Assembly: GCA_026168455.1 (NCBI GenBank)
Contig: CM047429.1
Location: forward strand, 10,952,643-11,016,642
Source: Theocolax elegans
Taxonomy: Eukaryota; Arthropoda; Insecta; Hymenoptera; Cerocephalidae
Length of the DNA: 64,000 bases
Direction of reading: 5' to 3'
Program-made: the position numbers and the translations under genes
In this document: positions 1 through 11,435 of the stretch, in pieces
Numbering within the stretch: position 1 is the stretch's first letter
How the letters are laid out: each line of letters starts with the position of its first letter
The notes under the pieces: generated by a model
Database searches by the model: none
Seen by the model: the letters and a program-made list of their open reading frames with translations, nothing else
What the model was told of the DNA's origin: nothing

Positions 1-1345
1 GCGTGACAAATGCTATAGAACATAAGATTCCGACTGTCGACGACATAGTAATCACAACAAAGCCATATAGATTTCCTCATGCTCTCAAAAGCGAACTTGA
101 TAAACGATTAAAAGAAATGACTGAAGGAGACATAATTGAACCATCAAATTCCAATTATACATTACCTGTTTTCCTAGTAACAAAGAAGCCTAATAGTTAG
201 GGTAATAAACGATACCGACTAGTTGTCGCTTTTCGACAATTAAACGATAAAGCCGCAAAAGATCGATACCCATTACCTAATATACTACATATGATCGATT
301 AAATCGGACCAGAAAATCGTGTATTCACCGTCTTGGATTTATGTCAAGGATTTTTACAAGTTCCGTTAGCTCAAGAAGATCGACATAAAACAGCTTGCGC
401 CTCTTCATTCGGTTTATTTCAATTTAAAACAATGCCTACGAGATTGTGCAATTTTCCAGCCACTTTTCAAAGAATGATTGCTCGTGTTTTTGAGGGCATG
501 CAAGGCAAAGAAATATTTTTATTCCTTGACGACGCAGTTATATACGCTAAAAATATTCAAGAGCATAACCAAAAGTTTGAAAAATTTTTGCAAAGAATGC
601 GCGCCGCAAATCTGAAATTACAGCCAAACAAATGTGAATTTTTGAAGAAAGAAGTAATGTATCTATGACACGTATTATCACCAGAAGGTGTTTTGACGGA
701 TCCAAAAAAATTAGTAGCATTAAAAAAATTTCCAATTCCAAAAACAGTGAAAATATACGTCAATTTTTAGGATTAGCAGGTTATTATAGACGATTCATTG
801 CAAATTTTGCGGGTATTGCTAGACCATTAAGTAATTTATTAAAGAAAGACGCACCTTTCCTATGGTTCAGCGAAGTTCAAAAGGCATTTGATCATTTTAG
901 TAAACCATTTATAGTGACTTGTGACGCTAACGGTATAGCAATAGGAGCAATTTTATCACAAGGAGAGGTGGGGACCGACTTACCAGTTGCTTATGTTTCG
1001 CGAGTATTAAATAAAGCCGAGCAAAAATATGATACTTACTCATGGGAATCATTAGCCATACTGTATGCCGTTACTTAGTTCGATTGCTCTCTAAGAGGCC
1101 GTCGTTTCCTCATTATAACAGATCATAAGCCACTCGTTTGGTTTAAAAACTCAGTAGATCCGACATCCAGAGTCAGTAGATGGAGAATAAAACTGAATGC
1201 ACACGACTTTGACATCGTATACAAAGCCGGTAAAATTAACGTTAATGCTGATGCGTTATCAAGAAATCCAATAGAAGAACCCGTTTATCTTATTAAAAAT
1301 CATTCTATGGAAACACGCAGTCGCGCAGGAAAAATAACACGGCCA
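1..1345 (+). pseudogene. Ty3/gypsy pol remnant (RT and RNase H)
   Basis: Decayed reverse transcriptase and RNase H of a Ty3/gypsy LTR retrotransposon, cut at the window edge. Seen: an N-terminal RT segment (3-200) with FLVTKKPNS, then a stop; a palm segment (333-668) with LDLCQGF in the motif A position, FQRMIA, and the catalytic box FLDDAVIYA; a further shift; then RQFLGLAGYYRRFI (connection) and RNase H pieces FIVTCDANG and TDHKPLVWF, ending near ALSRNP at about 1275. At least two stops (near 200 and 303) and several frame changes separate pieces that are contiguous in intact family members. Integrase is absent; the sequence runs into an unrelated LTR-like block. Nonfunctional relic; family assignment is secure, lineage is not. 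Confidence 0.9.
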
Positions 1346-1659
1346 AACCACAATGAAAAAAGAACGAAGCGACCCAACAAAGCGTTCATAACAATCTACA
1401 TAATTTTCTCAACTTATTGGGATGTTTAAATGAATGTTTTAACCGCTAATTATTTAAGCGATGATTAAAATAGTTATAGGTAAATGAATGCAGGGATTAT
1501 TGTGTTATGCAATCTTGATTGTTTTATAAATTTTAGCTAGACTAATTATTGTATCTTTATTATAAAGACAATTGCAACCGTTCCGGCTATTGGTGCGAGA
1601 GATAGAGAGGTAGATTCAAGGTCAATTCCTCTCGGTATTCCAGCCGTTTTCCCGCCGTA

Positions 1660-2388
1660 CCAATTACGGAGATAATCGCGGTAAGTGGTGCACCACGTAT
1701 AAACCCGCGTGTCTCGTATTATTGCACCTCAATCTGCCTGGTACGATCCAGGTGAGGAAGCGTTCCTCTTTATTTCCCCCTCTCGTGACAAAATCCCGCC
1801 CGGTTAGATAGGTCGGTGGTTCGCGGGAGCCACTTCACGAGAGAAGGCGCGCGTGACGTAGGCAACTACCACTTTAGAGCTTCCTACGTAGGAGGCATAT
1901 ACGTCACGCGGCGTGACGTAGAAGTCATCAGGTTAAGCAACCGATTATTCCCAGATCGGTTACTTATAACTGGACCGCTAATAGGTTTTAACGGATTGTT
2001 TTCGCGCTGACCTCGGGAGTAGTCATCGCTACGGCTCCCCCTTAATTGTTAATGTTAATTTATTATTATTTGGCTGTTGATTTAATCAATTGACTCGGCG
2101 AGATTATTTTTCTCGCCGACTAACATAATATCTCGATTGTTGATAACGGTTTTCCAATGATAGTCCTATCCCACGAATACCGCCCTCTCCGACGTATACT
2201 CTAGTTGGCAATTTTAGGCATAGGGCCCAACACACGATATTAAAGACAAACAATGTATTTGGCGTTAACGGCATTGCACGGGAATGAAAGTGATTCCCGA
2301 ACGCATCGTGGGACTGCATACTTAGGTTGGTAAGTTGGAACAGATTGGGCCTAACCGGGGCCTTACATTCCCCGGTACTCACCACGTT

Positions 2389-2391
<3 letters not shown>
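1660..2391 (+). repeat. LTR-like repeat, copy related to 46624-47725
   Basis: This moderately GC-rich block aligns by eye with about 47000-47725: shared text includes GAGGAAGCGTTCCTCTTT, CCACTTCACGAGAGAAGGCG, GCGCGTGACGTAGG, and a 3' end running TTACATTCCCC...CGTTACA. Ending in CGTTACA directly before a TA run is typical of the LTR ends in this window. I infer an LTR or LTR fragment of a gypsy-like element. Its 5' limit is unclear, and it could be the 3' LTR of the decayed pol just upstream. Open frames within it are not conserved coding sequence. Confidence 0.55.

Positions 2392-2430
<39 letters not shown>
2392..2430. repeat. (TA)n microsatellite
   Basis: Uninterrupted TA dinucleotide run at the end of the LTR-like block. 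TA runs abut most mobile elements in this window. Confidence 0.95.
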
Positions 2431-2434
<4 letters not shown>

Positions 2435-2683
2435 ACAGTTCTAAAAGGTTGTCAATAGAATAATTTTTATTATCTTTTAATCACAATTCGCATATATACT
2501 ATTTTAACAAAAATTATTACACTCTATCTGACTTTTATAAAAAGAATAGTGATATAGAAATAATATATATATTGTGACAAGGTGGATTTAATTCCACTTG
2601 GCAAAGATGTCAGCATTACCGACACCGCGAAGTGGCGCGTTATCAGTAGCAAATAAGAGCAATAAGCAGGCGTTGCGACCAGT

Positions 2684-2756
2684 GCGGGCGTAGCGTAGTG
2701 GTTAGCGTGAACGCCTTCGGATCCGAAGGGGCTCGGGTTCAAGACCCGACGTTCGC
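2684..2756 (+). other. tRNA-like sequence (SINE head or tRNA pseudogene)
   Basis: A 73-nt segment has the outer features of a tRNA: a 7-bp acceptor helix (GCGGGCG with CGTTCGC, two G-U pairs), an A-box-like TAGCGTAGTGGTTAG, a perfect 5-bp T stem TCGGG/CCCGA around loop TTCAAGA (B box GGTTCAAGACC), and a T-rich run just downstream that could stop Pol III. The anticodon region CCTTCGGATCCGAAGG folds as its own hairpin instead of a 5-bp stem with a 7-nt loop, so it does not make a canonical anticodon arm. A tRNA-derived SINE head or pseudogene is more likely than a working tRNA gene. Confidence 0.55.
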
Positions 2757-2759
2757 TTT

Positions 2760-4365
2760 ATTTTTTAATTTTCACACAAGCAGAGTCTCATGTTATAGTA
2801 TTTAAATAAAACGGCTGGAACAAACTACAAAAAAATAATATTTTTTTTACATTACATGGAAAAATAATTTAATTCACAAATAACATCAATATAAATGTTG
2901 GATAAAATCACCGATTTAAATTCAAACTATAAAGAAATTTCTGATACTGATTAAAAAAAATGCAGCAGATATTTGATTAATTTCGTAGAGAAAATTCAAA
3001 ATGCGGCTATTAATAAAAATAGTAACTGAAATTGCACAATCCAGTGTTTATGCTAAAGTAGCTCATACTAGTGTTCAATCTAATAAAATGTTCATAACTA
3101 ATGATTTAAACAAACAATATACCAAAAAAAGCGTTTAAAAAAATAAAACAACATATTTATTACAGTAAATTTCACACGATTATTCAGTTTTTGTGTAGAA
3201 CTAATAATATACAGTCTCAGATAGGCAAATTAGAAATTTTTCCTCTTATTTATAAACAAAAGGTATGCTAATTGTTTCGAATCGTATAAAAAAACAAATA
3301 ACAAATATATTTTAAAATTTAATAACGATTCAGAATATTCAATAATAATTTAGATAAATAATAATACAGATAAATAATATTTTTCGCAATTTTAATTTAC
3401 CAAACAATGTGTAGAAAAAAATATACAAAAGTAATATAATTAGTACTATAATTCTGGTGTATTTATTTAATTATTATTCAAAATTAATTTTTGTTCATTT
3501 AATACCAACAATACTTTCTTAACAAAGATATTGTATGACCTCCGTGATTAGCACCGATTTGGGAGTATAAAAAGAGCGACGTTAAAATAAAAAAAAACAC
3601 TAACAGTAAACAAATTCAAACAATGAACTGTTAGTTTGAATAAAATCAAGAAGATGACGAATATTTAAACTATTCCTGGAAATATAAATATAAATAGAGT
3701 GTAAATTACTTATTTTACCGTGAAACATAATGGAATTTAGCGGGTAAAAACAAACGTTTTTTGGGATTTTTTGGATATCCTGTATAAATATATTATTAAG
3801 CATATTAATATAAGACGTACTAACAATGTTCACATTGAAGGGAGAATCTATATTGCATAAGAAAAAGAAATTTTTTCTTCTCTTCAACAATTCATAATAG
3901 TAGAATTATTAATTGAATAAATATAAAAAAATAAACTAATATATATCTCTTTTGTTTAACTTTTTAGAACATATGTATGTAAGCATTCAAATATTATCGA
4001 AGAAAATCGGAAATTTGTAAAAAAAATGTGGCTACGAGAAGAAAAAATAATAATAACAAAATAGAATTTTAACATGACTTGATGTGTACTAAACATTAGA
4101 AGTAAAAACTAAAGTTAAATAAATTTTTTTTCTATAGAAAACACATTTAATAATAATTATACAATTTTTGCGAATGTCTAGAATAAAAATTGTAATAATA
4201 AAACCTTTTTTTATTAAGTATCTATTTTTATAGGTGAATTATATCAATGTTGTTAAATTGTTTGAAATAGTGTATTAGAAGTAAGTAAAATATTAATAAA
4301 TGAACTTAAACGACGAAATCGCGTACCCGTTAAAATAATTAATTTTTAATTATTATTAATTAACA
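2760..4365. other. AT-rich DNA without recognisable genes
   Basis: Long AT-rich stretch. The longest open frame (about 3600-3890, minus strand) has low-complexity composition and no recognisable domain. Apart from the SINE tail at 3539-3598, nothing is supported here. Confidence 0.6.
3539..3598 (+). mobile_element. 5'-truncated SINE tail
   Basis: About 60 bp matches the 3' part of the tRNA-derived SINE at 25810-25981 (opposite strand there). Shared pieces are CCGTGATTAGCACYGATTTG, GGGAGYATAAAA and GACGTTAAAATAA followed by an A run. The head is missing, as expected of a 5'-truncated copy. This shows the SINE is a multi-copy family in this genome. Confidence 0.65.
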
Positions 4366-4366
4366 T

Positions 4367-4975
4367 TAGGCCGCGCTGCTCAATACCACGTGCACAACTT
4401 ATTTATTTATCTCGCGAAGGTTGCCGGCAAGTGTCGCCTGGAACACGAGTTCGCTGAGACGCACGGTGTGGAAGATTTAGACGATCCGCCTTGCCTCGAT
4501 TCGATTTAATTTAAATAGTAAAATGTCGGCGGGAGCGGGGAGACACAATAATTACACAAGAATTAAAATAAAAAGAAAAGAATCATTTATTTTAATTAAC
4601 TAACATGATGGCCGTCCAGGCCGTGTGTAACAATTTGAATACGCGCGGGCAGAAGTCCCGGGAAGCCTGCCGGATCGAGGTCCTCGCCTGCGACAGACTT
4701 TAGCTCCCAGAACCCGTTGTTCGGGTACCGGCGTACCCGAACACACTCCCGAGGATTCACTCACACATACACTCGGGAAAGGTGGGTCACGGTAGTAATA
4801 AACCAACTTACCGGTCGACGCCCCGTGGTTGGCCCAGCCGATCCTGCAGCCCTCAACAACCTCATGGGCAGCGTAAATGAAACAAACAAGTGTCGTCGGT
4901 TGGCCTTGACATACCAAAGGCTCCGGCGACTTACAATTAACGAATTTAAATATTCTATTTGTCGTGAATAGATTG
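4367..4975. other. GC-rich block of unknown origin
   Basis: An island of higher GC in AT-rich surroundings, with a CCGTGGTTGGCCCAGCCGAT segment and an internal AT patch at about 4540-4610. Open frames occur on both strands but overlap and lack recognisable domains. Its texture resembles LTR or 5'-UTR sequence of a retroelement, as does 55310-56065, but I see no termini or target duplication. Confidence 0.3.
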
Positions 4976-5082
4976 TGTGACGATTTCCGTCACAAATTGT
5001 AGTATAGTTTATAAAATTCGCCATAAGAAATATGGAAAAATTAAACGAAAAAATGTTTATACTTGAAAATTAAGTATTATAT

Positions 5083-5127
5083 TGTAACGAATCAATGTAA
5101 TATTTGATTATATTACATTGCTCGTTA

Positions 5128-5187
<60 letters not shown>

Positions 5188-5936
5188 AGCCTGTGTATTA
5201 ATCTTTACAGCTGTTACAGGTCGACGTTCGACGATTTTCGGCGATTTTCGCGGACCTTCGTAAAGGTAAATGTAGGGAAAAAGAGAGAGAGAGTTTTCGG
5301 TTCGTAAGTGCAAGAGCACTTAGACTAAACTCAACCGGGGTGAGACTAATATCAACCGTGAGATTGAATTCAACCGTTAGACTGATATCAACTGTGTGAT
5401 TAATCTCAACCGTCGTGACAAACTTTGTTGTTTATTCTTCTCTCCATATTTTTGATTGCCTCGTACCGCTTATGATCCTGGTGCTGTGCTGGTAATCCAG
5501 TGAAGTTGTAATAGTTTGTTCTAAGGAGAGTAGCGACCACGCATACTTCGCCTGGTGATTTAATTATCCATCGCGGCTCACGCACTGTAAGTGCCAGTTT
5601 TGTAGTCTCTCTCTCTCTCTCTTTCTCTCTTTATTTATTTCGCGTATCGACCTGCGATCTCGCGTGCAGCAGCACGCGTGTATTACCTCTTCTTTGATAA
5701 TATACTCATGTTTTTTTTATTTTAAATTAAACATCGTGTTTCTATTCTTATTGTTTGCTCTTTTATTTTCGTTTGCGTTCGCTAAGAAAAGAATACCGCC
5801 GCCTCCGCCTATACGTGTCTTATAGACTCGTATTATTACTGAGCGGCTGATCGCGTAGTGAGACTATTGTTTAACGGTAGTCAATTTGTATTATTAATTA
5901 TTTATTATTATTATTAAAAATAGCAAAGCCGTTACA
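5083..5936 (+). mobile_element. Solo LTR, gypsy-type, subfamily B
   Basis: A complete 854-bp LTR bounded by the inverted ends TGTAACG...CGTTACA and flanked on both sides by the 4-bp duplication ATAT (5079-5082 and 5937-5940). It contains a long (CT)n run, a CAACCG motif repeated about five times at 5330-5412, a second shorter (CT)n run, and a 3' segment ending AAAATAGCAAAGCCGTTACA. No internal region adjoins, so it is a solo LTR left by LTR-LTR recombination. It is diverged from the LTRs at 9633, 16613 and 18108 and closest to the copy at 32594. Confidence 0.93.
5130..5183. repeat. (CT)n microsatellite inside LTR
   Basis: CT dinucleotide run near the 5' end of the solo LTR. The same position holds a 4-unit run in subfamily A and a longer run at 32641-32678, so the tract has expanded in subfamily B. 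Confidence 0.95.
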
Positions 5937-6169
5937 ATATCTAATGTTAAGAGAAATAATAATATAATAATAATTTAGATCAACGACGAGGGCGTCGTTT
6001 TTAAAAAGGGGGGGGGGGTTGCGCGTCCCGACGAAAATTATACTATTATTTTTCGTAAAAAGTACTGCGTAGTATAGAATAAAATTACGGCGTAGAAAAC
6101 GAACCAAATAAAGTAGATACAGAATGATTCTAAGTAAAAACAGTAATAAAAAGTATAATTTATAGAGTT

Positions 6170-6945
6170 AAGGGACAGATTAATTTACGAATATTTCAAA
6201 TGAAAAAGAGACTGATACGCGGAGTTTAAAATATTATTCAAATCCAATACGCACATAAGCGGGATTGCGGATAGTGAGATCAAATCGAAGGTGTTGTGCA
6301 AGAGTTTCTGTATATTGCACTATAATAGCAATGCTTGAAGAAGAGCCAGCGATGAGAGACATGGACTAGAAACTTCGGCGTTAGAAGGAAGCAATAATTT
6401 AAGTAGCCAAGAAAAAGAAGCCGCTTTTTGGTAACGTTGCAGAGATGAAAGGGGGGAAGTGAATTCTCCGTATTAACTACGAAGCAATACAGACAATGTA
6501 TGGGATTCGATCACTTTTGGATCACGCACATCTAACGGTCCAATCGGGTGCAAGCACAGAAAAATCGAGAACTACTTCCGGAATTTCCATCTAAAGCAAA
6601 GCATAAGACAAGGACAGACGAATAGATTTTTAGAGTTTATAAAGAGGATCCAGGACGAATACTACCACTCCTAGTTCCTCGTCTAAAACTTCTATAAGGC
6701 GGAGCTCTGTTACCCGGACATAAAAATATACGCATTCAAAGTCGAGCGACATTTTGTATTCGGGAATCGAGACGCATCGTTTGTATCTACGAGCCTTAGT
6801 CAAGGAACTACGCCTTTGACATTTGGCAATCATCGAGCTCTGAACGCATACGCATCTAACGTCGGTGCCCGCAGGTCTAGCGGGTCATCACCAAGCCACT
6901 TGACGCCACTACCTACGTTCGAGGCAGACCTTCGTTCCTTACCAT
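6170..6945 (+). pseudogene. Decayed coding remnant, family unknown
   Basis: This segment has a more even base composition than its flanks and pieces of plausible protein in shifting frames, for example FLEFIKRIQDEYYHS (about 6630-6675), YPDIKIYAFKVERHFVFG (about 6713-6765) and TPLTFGNHRALNAYAS (about 6808-6860). In-frame stops interrupt it. The 5' part has the texture of a retroelement Gag, but I cannot place it in a named family. It ends at a TA run where a foldback element begins. Confidence 0.35.
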
Positions 6946-6971
6946 ATATATATATACATATATATATATAT

Positions 6972-8381
6972 GGATGGTTCTCTGTGACATCGAAGATGAA
7001 AAAAATAAATATTGCTATAACTGTGGGAATATGTTTTAGAGGTATCCAGTAGTTCTCCTGAATTTTTTCAGATTTTTTCTGGGCCATTATTTTAAGTTAC
7101 AGAGAGTCAAAGTTGACATTTTAGCACTTTTTTGCATTATATGCCCATTTTCATGAATTTTTAGCTCCCAGGGGATGCATTTTTCACTAAAAACATAAGT
7201 ATGACTTTTTTTGTAAAATTTTCCGAACATTTCATTAAAAATACTTTTAAAGACATAAATGTATGCTGTCACACTCTTGTAAGCCATTTAAACCTTAAAT
7301 AGTGAAAATCAGCAATTCTGCTTCGGACTCTGGTAACCTAATACTGTCTAAAAGATGTCTTTTTATAGTCAGAAACTACCTAAAAATTTCCAGAGTGGGT
7401 CTAATTCATTAAGATCACTTATGGTCAAAATATCCGAGAAAAGTGCCCGAAATATTAATAGAAATGTATATTTGTTGCCTTATAACGATGAATCTATTAG
7501 CATGATCATTGCAAAAAAATTTGTGCACTTACCTTGGAGTGGTAGAAAAGTATCTTCACTTGTTTCAGTATCCATGTAATCCCCTGTAAGCTGCTAAAAA
7601 TACAAATATTATTATACAAATGTAAAAAATTAATTTTTAAACATTTATAATGCTGAATTTTTAGTTTTACATCCCTTACAAGAATTATAATACTAATCTG
7701 AAGGATTACTATAAATATGTAAACATCATTATTACAATAACTGAATATACGTATTTAATACAAAAGAGATATAAATAAATCGGATATATAATTATAATGA
7801 ATGATATGATAACGTGACAGTGACAGGTTTGTGAAATCTAAACAATGTATTGCTGAATAATAATAATAATAATGTTGATACTTTTATAGTAATCCTTCAG
7901 ATTAGTATTATAATTCTTGTAAGGGATGTAAAACTAAAAAATCCAGCATTATAAATGTTTAAAAATTTTTAGGCAGTTTCTGACTATAAAAAGACATCTT
8001 TTAGACAGTATTAGGTTACCAGAGTCCGGAGCAGAATTGCTGATTTTCACTATTTAAGGTTTAAATGGCTTACAAGAGTGTGACAGCATACATTTATGTC
8101 TTTAAAAGTATTTTTAATGAAAAGTTCGGAAAATTTTACAAAAACAGTCATACTTATGTTTTTAGTGAAAAATGCATCCCCTGGGAGCTAAAAATTCATG
8201 AAAATGGGCATATAATGCAGAAAAGTGCTAAAATGTCAACTTTGACTCTCTGTAACTTAAAATAATGGCCCAGAAAAAATCTGAAAAAATTCAGGAGAAC
8301 TACTGGATACCTCTAAAACATATTCCCACAGTTATAGCAATATTTATTTTTTTTCATCTTCGATGTCACAGAGAACCACCC
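6972..8381. mobile_element. Foldback element, family I, copy 1
   Basis: A large inverted-repeat element in TA-rich DNA. The left arm starts TGGATGGTTCTCTGTGACAT and the right end is its reverse complement (...GTCACAGAGAACCACCC). The left arm extends to about 7720 and the right arm starts at about 7888, with a 160-bp AT-rich centre. The right arm lacks about 250 bp present in the left. Small open frames recur in each arm (for example 7087-7287 minus and 8065-8265 plus) because the arms are copies of each other. No transposase is seen, so it is non-autonomous. The TA-rich insertion site suggests a Tc1/mariner-type helper, which is inference. Confidence 0.85.
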
Positions 8382-8389
8382 ATATATAT

Positions 8390-8870
8390 TTATATATAAT
8401 AATTAGTAATGTTTGTAATAAAATAACATTAAGTATATTTTATTCGCTAAATAATATAATTTGATAACGTGTTCGCCGCGCAATTGTTTATATAATCAAA
8501 ATTAAAATTGTTATTAAACTTAAATAATATTATGCAATTGTTTATAAAATATTGTAATTTTACGTGTGTTTTTGTCCATTAAAAAGCTAGAAGAATTTAG
8601 TTACATATGTTTATTTAAAAAGAAGACATTATGTAATTATGTTAACAAATTTAAATAAATAATGCATGATTAATACAAATAAAAAAAATATTATTTTATT
8701 ATTATACATTATATCCTACATCTCTACTCTCAAAATAACTTCGCTCGCTACTCCCGGAGACGTAAGGCTAGTCCTAGTCAAACAAGAGCGAAAAGAACGC
8801 GAATGGTTTATTAACCATTAGCCTTCTTGTAATATTTTTATAGTAGTTGGTGCAAGTCTGGACTTATTTA
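8390..8870 (+). repeat. Dispersed repeat, pair with 57490-57945
   Basis: About 475 bp aligns with 57490-57945 in the same orientation: both run ATTAGTAATGTTTGTAATAA, then TATTTTATTCGCTAAA, GCTAGTCCTAGTCAAA, GAATGGTTTATTAACCAT and GTAGTTGGTGCAAGT. The short GC-richer 3' part (about 8750-8830) is the best conserved. No coding potential. It is an unclassified interspersed repeat. Confidence 0.7.
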
Positions 8871-9079
8871 TTATTAATTTCTGATACTGATAACTTAAGT
8901 TAATAATTAATTTTAATTATTAATTACTGACTAATTTAATTAAGATTTATAGTTTAATTAGTATATACTGAAAATTTATATTCATAATTAACTATTAATT
9001 ATTTATTATTCAAAAAGTTTATAAATATTAAAAAATTAATTATTTATAATAATAAATTAATTTTGTTGTATTTCCAGCT

Positions 9080-9616
9080 TGCGGAGTAATATGAGATATT
9101 TATTTCTTAGCTTTTCTCGTTTACGGGGTAAGATGAGTCAATGATTTTATTGCATTTCTCGCTTATAGGCCCTCATGGAAAAATAATTTTATTGCATTTT
9201 TAACATTCGGAGTAAGATGAGTCATTATTTTATAGCTTTTCTAGCTTGCGGCATAATATGAGGCATTGATTTCATAGCTGTTCTCGATTAGGGGGTAAGA
9301 TGAGTCAATGACTTTATTGCAATTCTCGCTTTTTAGGCACATGGAATATTAATTTCATTGCATTTTTAGCATACGGGGTTAGATAAGTCATGTATTCTAT
9401 TGTAATCAAGCGAGATATGCATTAAATTTAGTGACATTTACTTTAATTACATCAATTTAGTCATTCAGAAATTAACAATTAAATAATAGTTTTAAAATCA
9501 ATGATTCATCTTACCACGAATGCTAAAAATGCAATGAAATTAATTTTCCATGTGCCTGAAAAGCGAGAATTGCAATAAAGTCATTGACTCATCTTACCCC
9601 GTAATCGAGAACAGCT
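9080..9616. repeat. ~55-bp minisatellite with inverted half
   Basis: Degenerate tandem units built on GGGGTAAGATGAGTCAATGA, TTTTATTGCA and TTTCTCGCTT run from 9080 to about 9400. The segment 9276-9390 is repeated as its reverse complement at 9504-9616 around a 110-bp spacer. This gives a hairpin whose stem is itself made of tandem repeats. No genes are seen. Confidence 0.75.
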
Positions 9617-9632
9617 ATATATATATATATAG

Positions 9633-10456
9633 TGTAACGAATCAATGTAATATTTGATTATATTACATTGCTCGTTACATTCTCTCTCTCTGTCTAGCCT
9701 GTGTATTAATATTTACAGATGTTACAGGTCGGCGTTCGACGATTTTCGGCGATTTTCGCGGACCTTCGTAAAGGTAAAAGTAGGGAAAGAGAGAGAGAGT
9801 TTTCGGTTCGTAAGTGCGAGAGCACTGAGACTGAACTCAACCGTCGAGAGATTAAACTCAACCGTGGAGCGACTAATCTCAACCGCCGAGAGATTAAAAT
9901 TCAACCGTGTGATTAATTGCCACTGACGTGAGAAACCTTGCGATTTGTTTTCTCCATATTTTGATCGCCCTGTGCTTGTGATCCTGGTGCTGTGCTGGTG
10001 ATCCAGTGAAGTTGCAATAGTTTGTTTGGCGTCGACGCAGCCCATGAAGCTAAAGAGTAGCGACTACGCAGACTTCACCTGGTTGTTTGACCATCGATCG
10101 CGTCTCAAGCACTGTAAGTGCCAGTCTTGTAGTCTCTCTCTCTCTCTTTCTCTCTTTATTTATCTCGCGTGTATACTGACCTGCGTTTCGCGCGCTGCGA
10201 CGCGCCTGTATTATTGTTTTTCCCGAATACATTTATTTCTGTTATTAATTAAATACTGCATTGTTGTTTATTTAATTGTTTACCCTCTTTTTCTCGCGTT
10301 TCGCTAAATAAAGATTACCGCCGCCTCCGCCTATACGGCTTATTATAGTCGTATTATTACTGAGCGGCTGATCGCGTAAATGAGACTATTATTTTAACGG
10401 TAGTTAATTGTTATTATCTTTTTGTATTTATATTTAAAAATAGCAAAACCGTTACA
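9633..10456 (+). repeat. 5' LTR, subfamily A
   Basis: 824-bp LTR with perfect inverted ends TGTAACG...CGTTACA. It carries a palindromic segment ATGTAATATTTGATTATATTACAT near its 5' end, a short (CT)n, a run of five CAACCG motifs at about 9838-9920, a second (CT)n at about 10133, and GCCGCCTCCGCC at about 10320. It ends immediately before the primer binding site. Confidence 0.95.
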
Positions 10457-10470
10457 TGGCGCCCAACGTG
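10457..10470 (+). promoter_or_regulatory. Primer binding site (tRNA-Lys type)
   Basis: TGGCGCCCAACGTG lies directly after the 5' LTR. Fourteen bases complement the 3' end of insect tRNA-Lys (...CACGTTGGGCGCCA), as known for gypsy-type elements. It primes minus-strand DNA synthesis. The match stops at CATGG. Confidence 0.85.
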
Positions 10471-11435
10471 CATGGTAATTAGCGATACGCATATGATTGA
10501 CAATTAATAGTCTCAAAATTTAATTTCTAATATTTAAAAGTTTTAATTCAGTCAATAGGCGTGTTAAATTAAGAGATCTTATTTCGAGCATTTCGAGAGC
10601 GAGCGAGCGCATTGTTTACGTTTCGCGGTGATTCGCGGTGTTTACGCTGCGAATAATATTCGAATATTGTACTTTCTATACATTTCGAAATTATTCTTTT
10701 GAATCTTATATTATTCGAATTGTAAATCGATTTTCCTTTTCGGTTTAATTTTAGCGTATCGCGAATTAATTAATTATTTCGTGCTTCTTTTATTATTTAA
10801 TTGTTTATTTAAATAATTATTAGCGACACCGCGGAAAATAAAATTATTGTTTTTTAATAATTTGTCGTAAACTGTATAATCGCAATTTAGGTTGAGTTAG
10901 TCTATTTCGCGTGCGTGTGTGTAAGTGTGTGTGTGATTTACGCGGTAAATATAAGTATTGTAGCGTATCGCGGTACATGTATGTAGGTGTATGTAAGCGT
11001 GTGCGCAAATAAAGTAAATTAATTTTTTTTTAATTTGAATTCAATTTAATTTTTTTTGGTTGTTATTATAAATTATTAAAATGATTTAATAGCGTTTCTT
11101 CGCAATTTAAAATTTTGTCTTTTTTTAAATAATTATTATCTTTAAACAATTTGTCTTTAAATTCTTTTAAACTTTGAATATTATATTTGTTAACTCAATT
11201 TTATTCTATTTTTTGTAAACAATTAGAAAATTAATTTTAACAAGTTGCAGATTTATAATATTTTGTTTTTTTCACAAATTAGTTGTTTTTTTGTTAAATT
11301 TAAGCGAATTTGCATATAATTTGATAGGGATTTGCAATTATTTTGTAATTTGTTCGATAAATTTTTTCAATTGTGAGAATTTATTTTGCCAATAAGGCCT
11401 AAAATTTAAATTTTATTTAATTTTTATAATTCAAA
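10471..11435 (+). other. Retroelement leader (5' untranslated)
   Basis: AT-rich leader of almost 1 kb between the primer site and gag, without open frames of note. It has a GT-rich patch at about 10911-11000. Packaging signals would be expected here in an active element, but none can be assigned by eye. Confidence 0.6.

Noticed and set aside
2684..2756. Functional tRNA-Arg gene
   Set aside because: TCG or CCG anticodons can be proposed, but no 5-bp anticodon stem with a 7-nt loop can be drawn.
8065..8265. Recurring 66-codon ORF starting MAYKSVTAYIYVFKS, also at 7087-7287, 48870-49070 and 52231-52431
   Set aside because: It recurs because it lies in the arms of the foldback element. It has no domain, and copies differ by substitutions without clear protein-level constraint.
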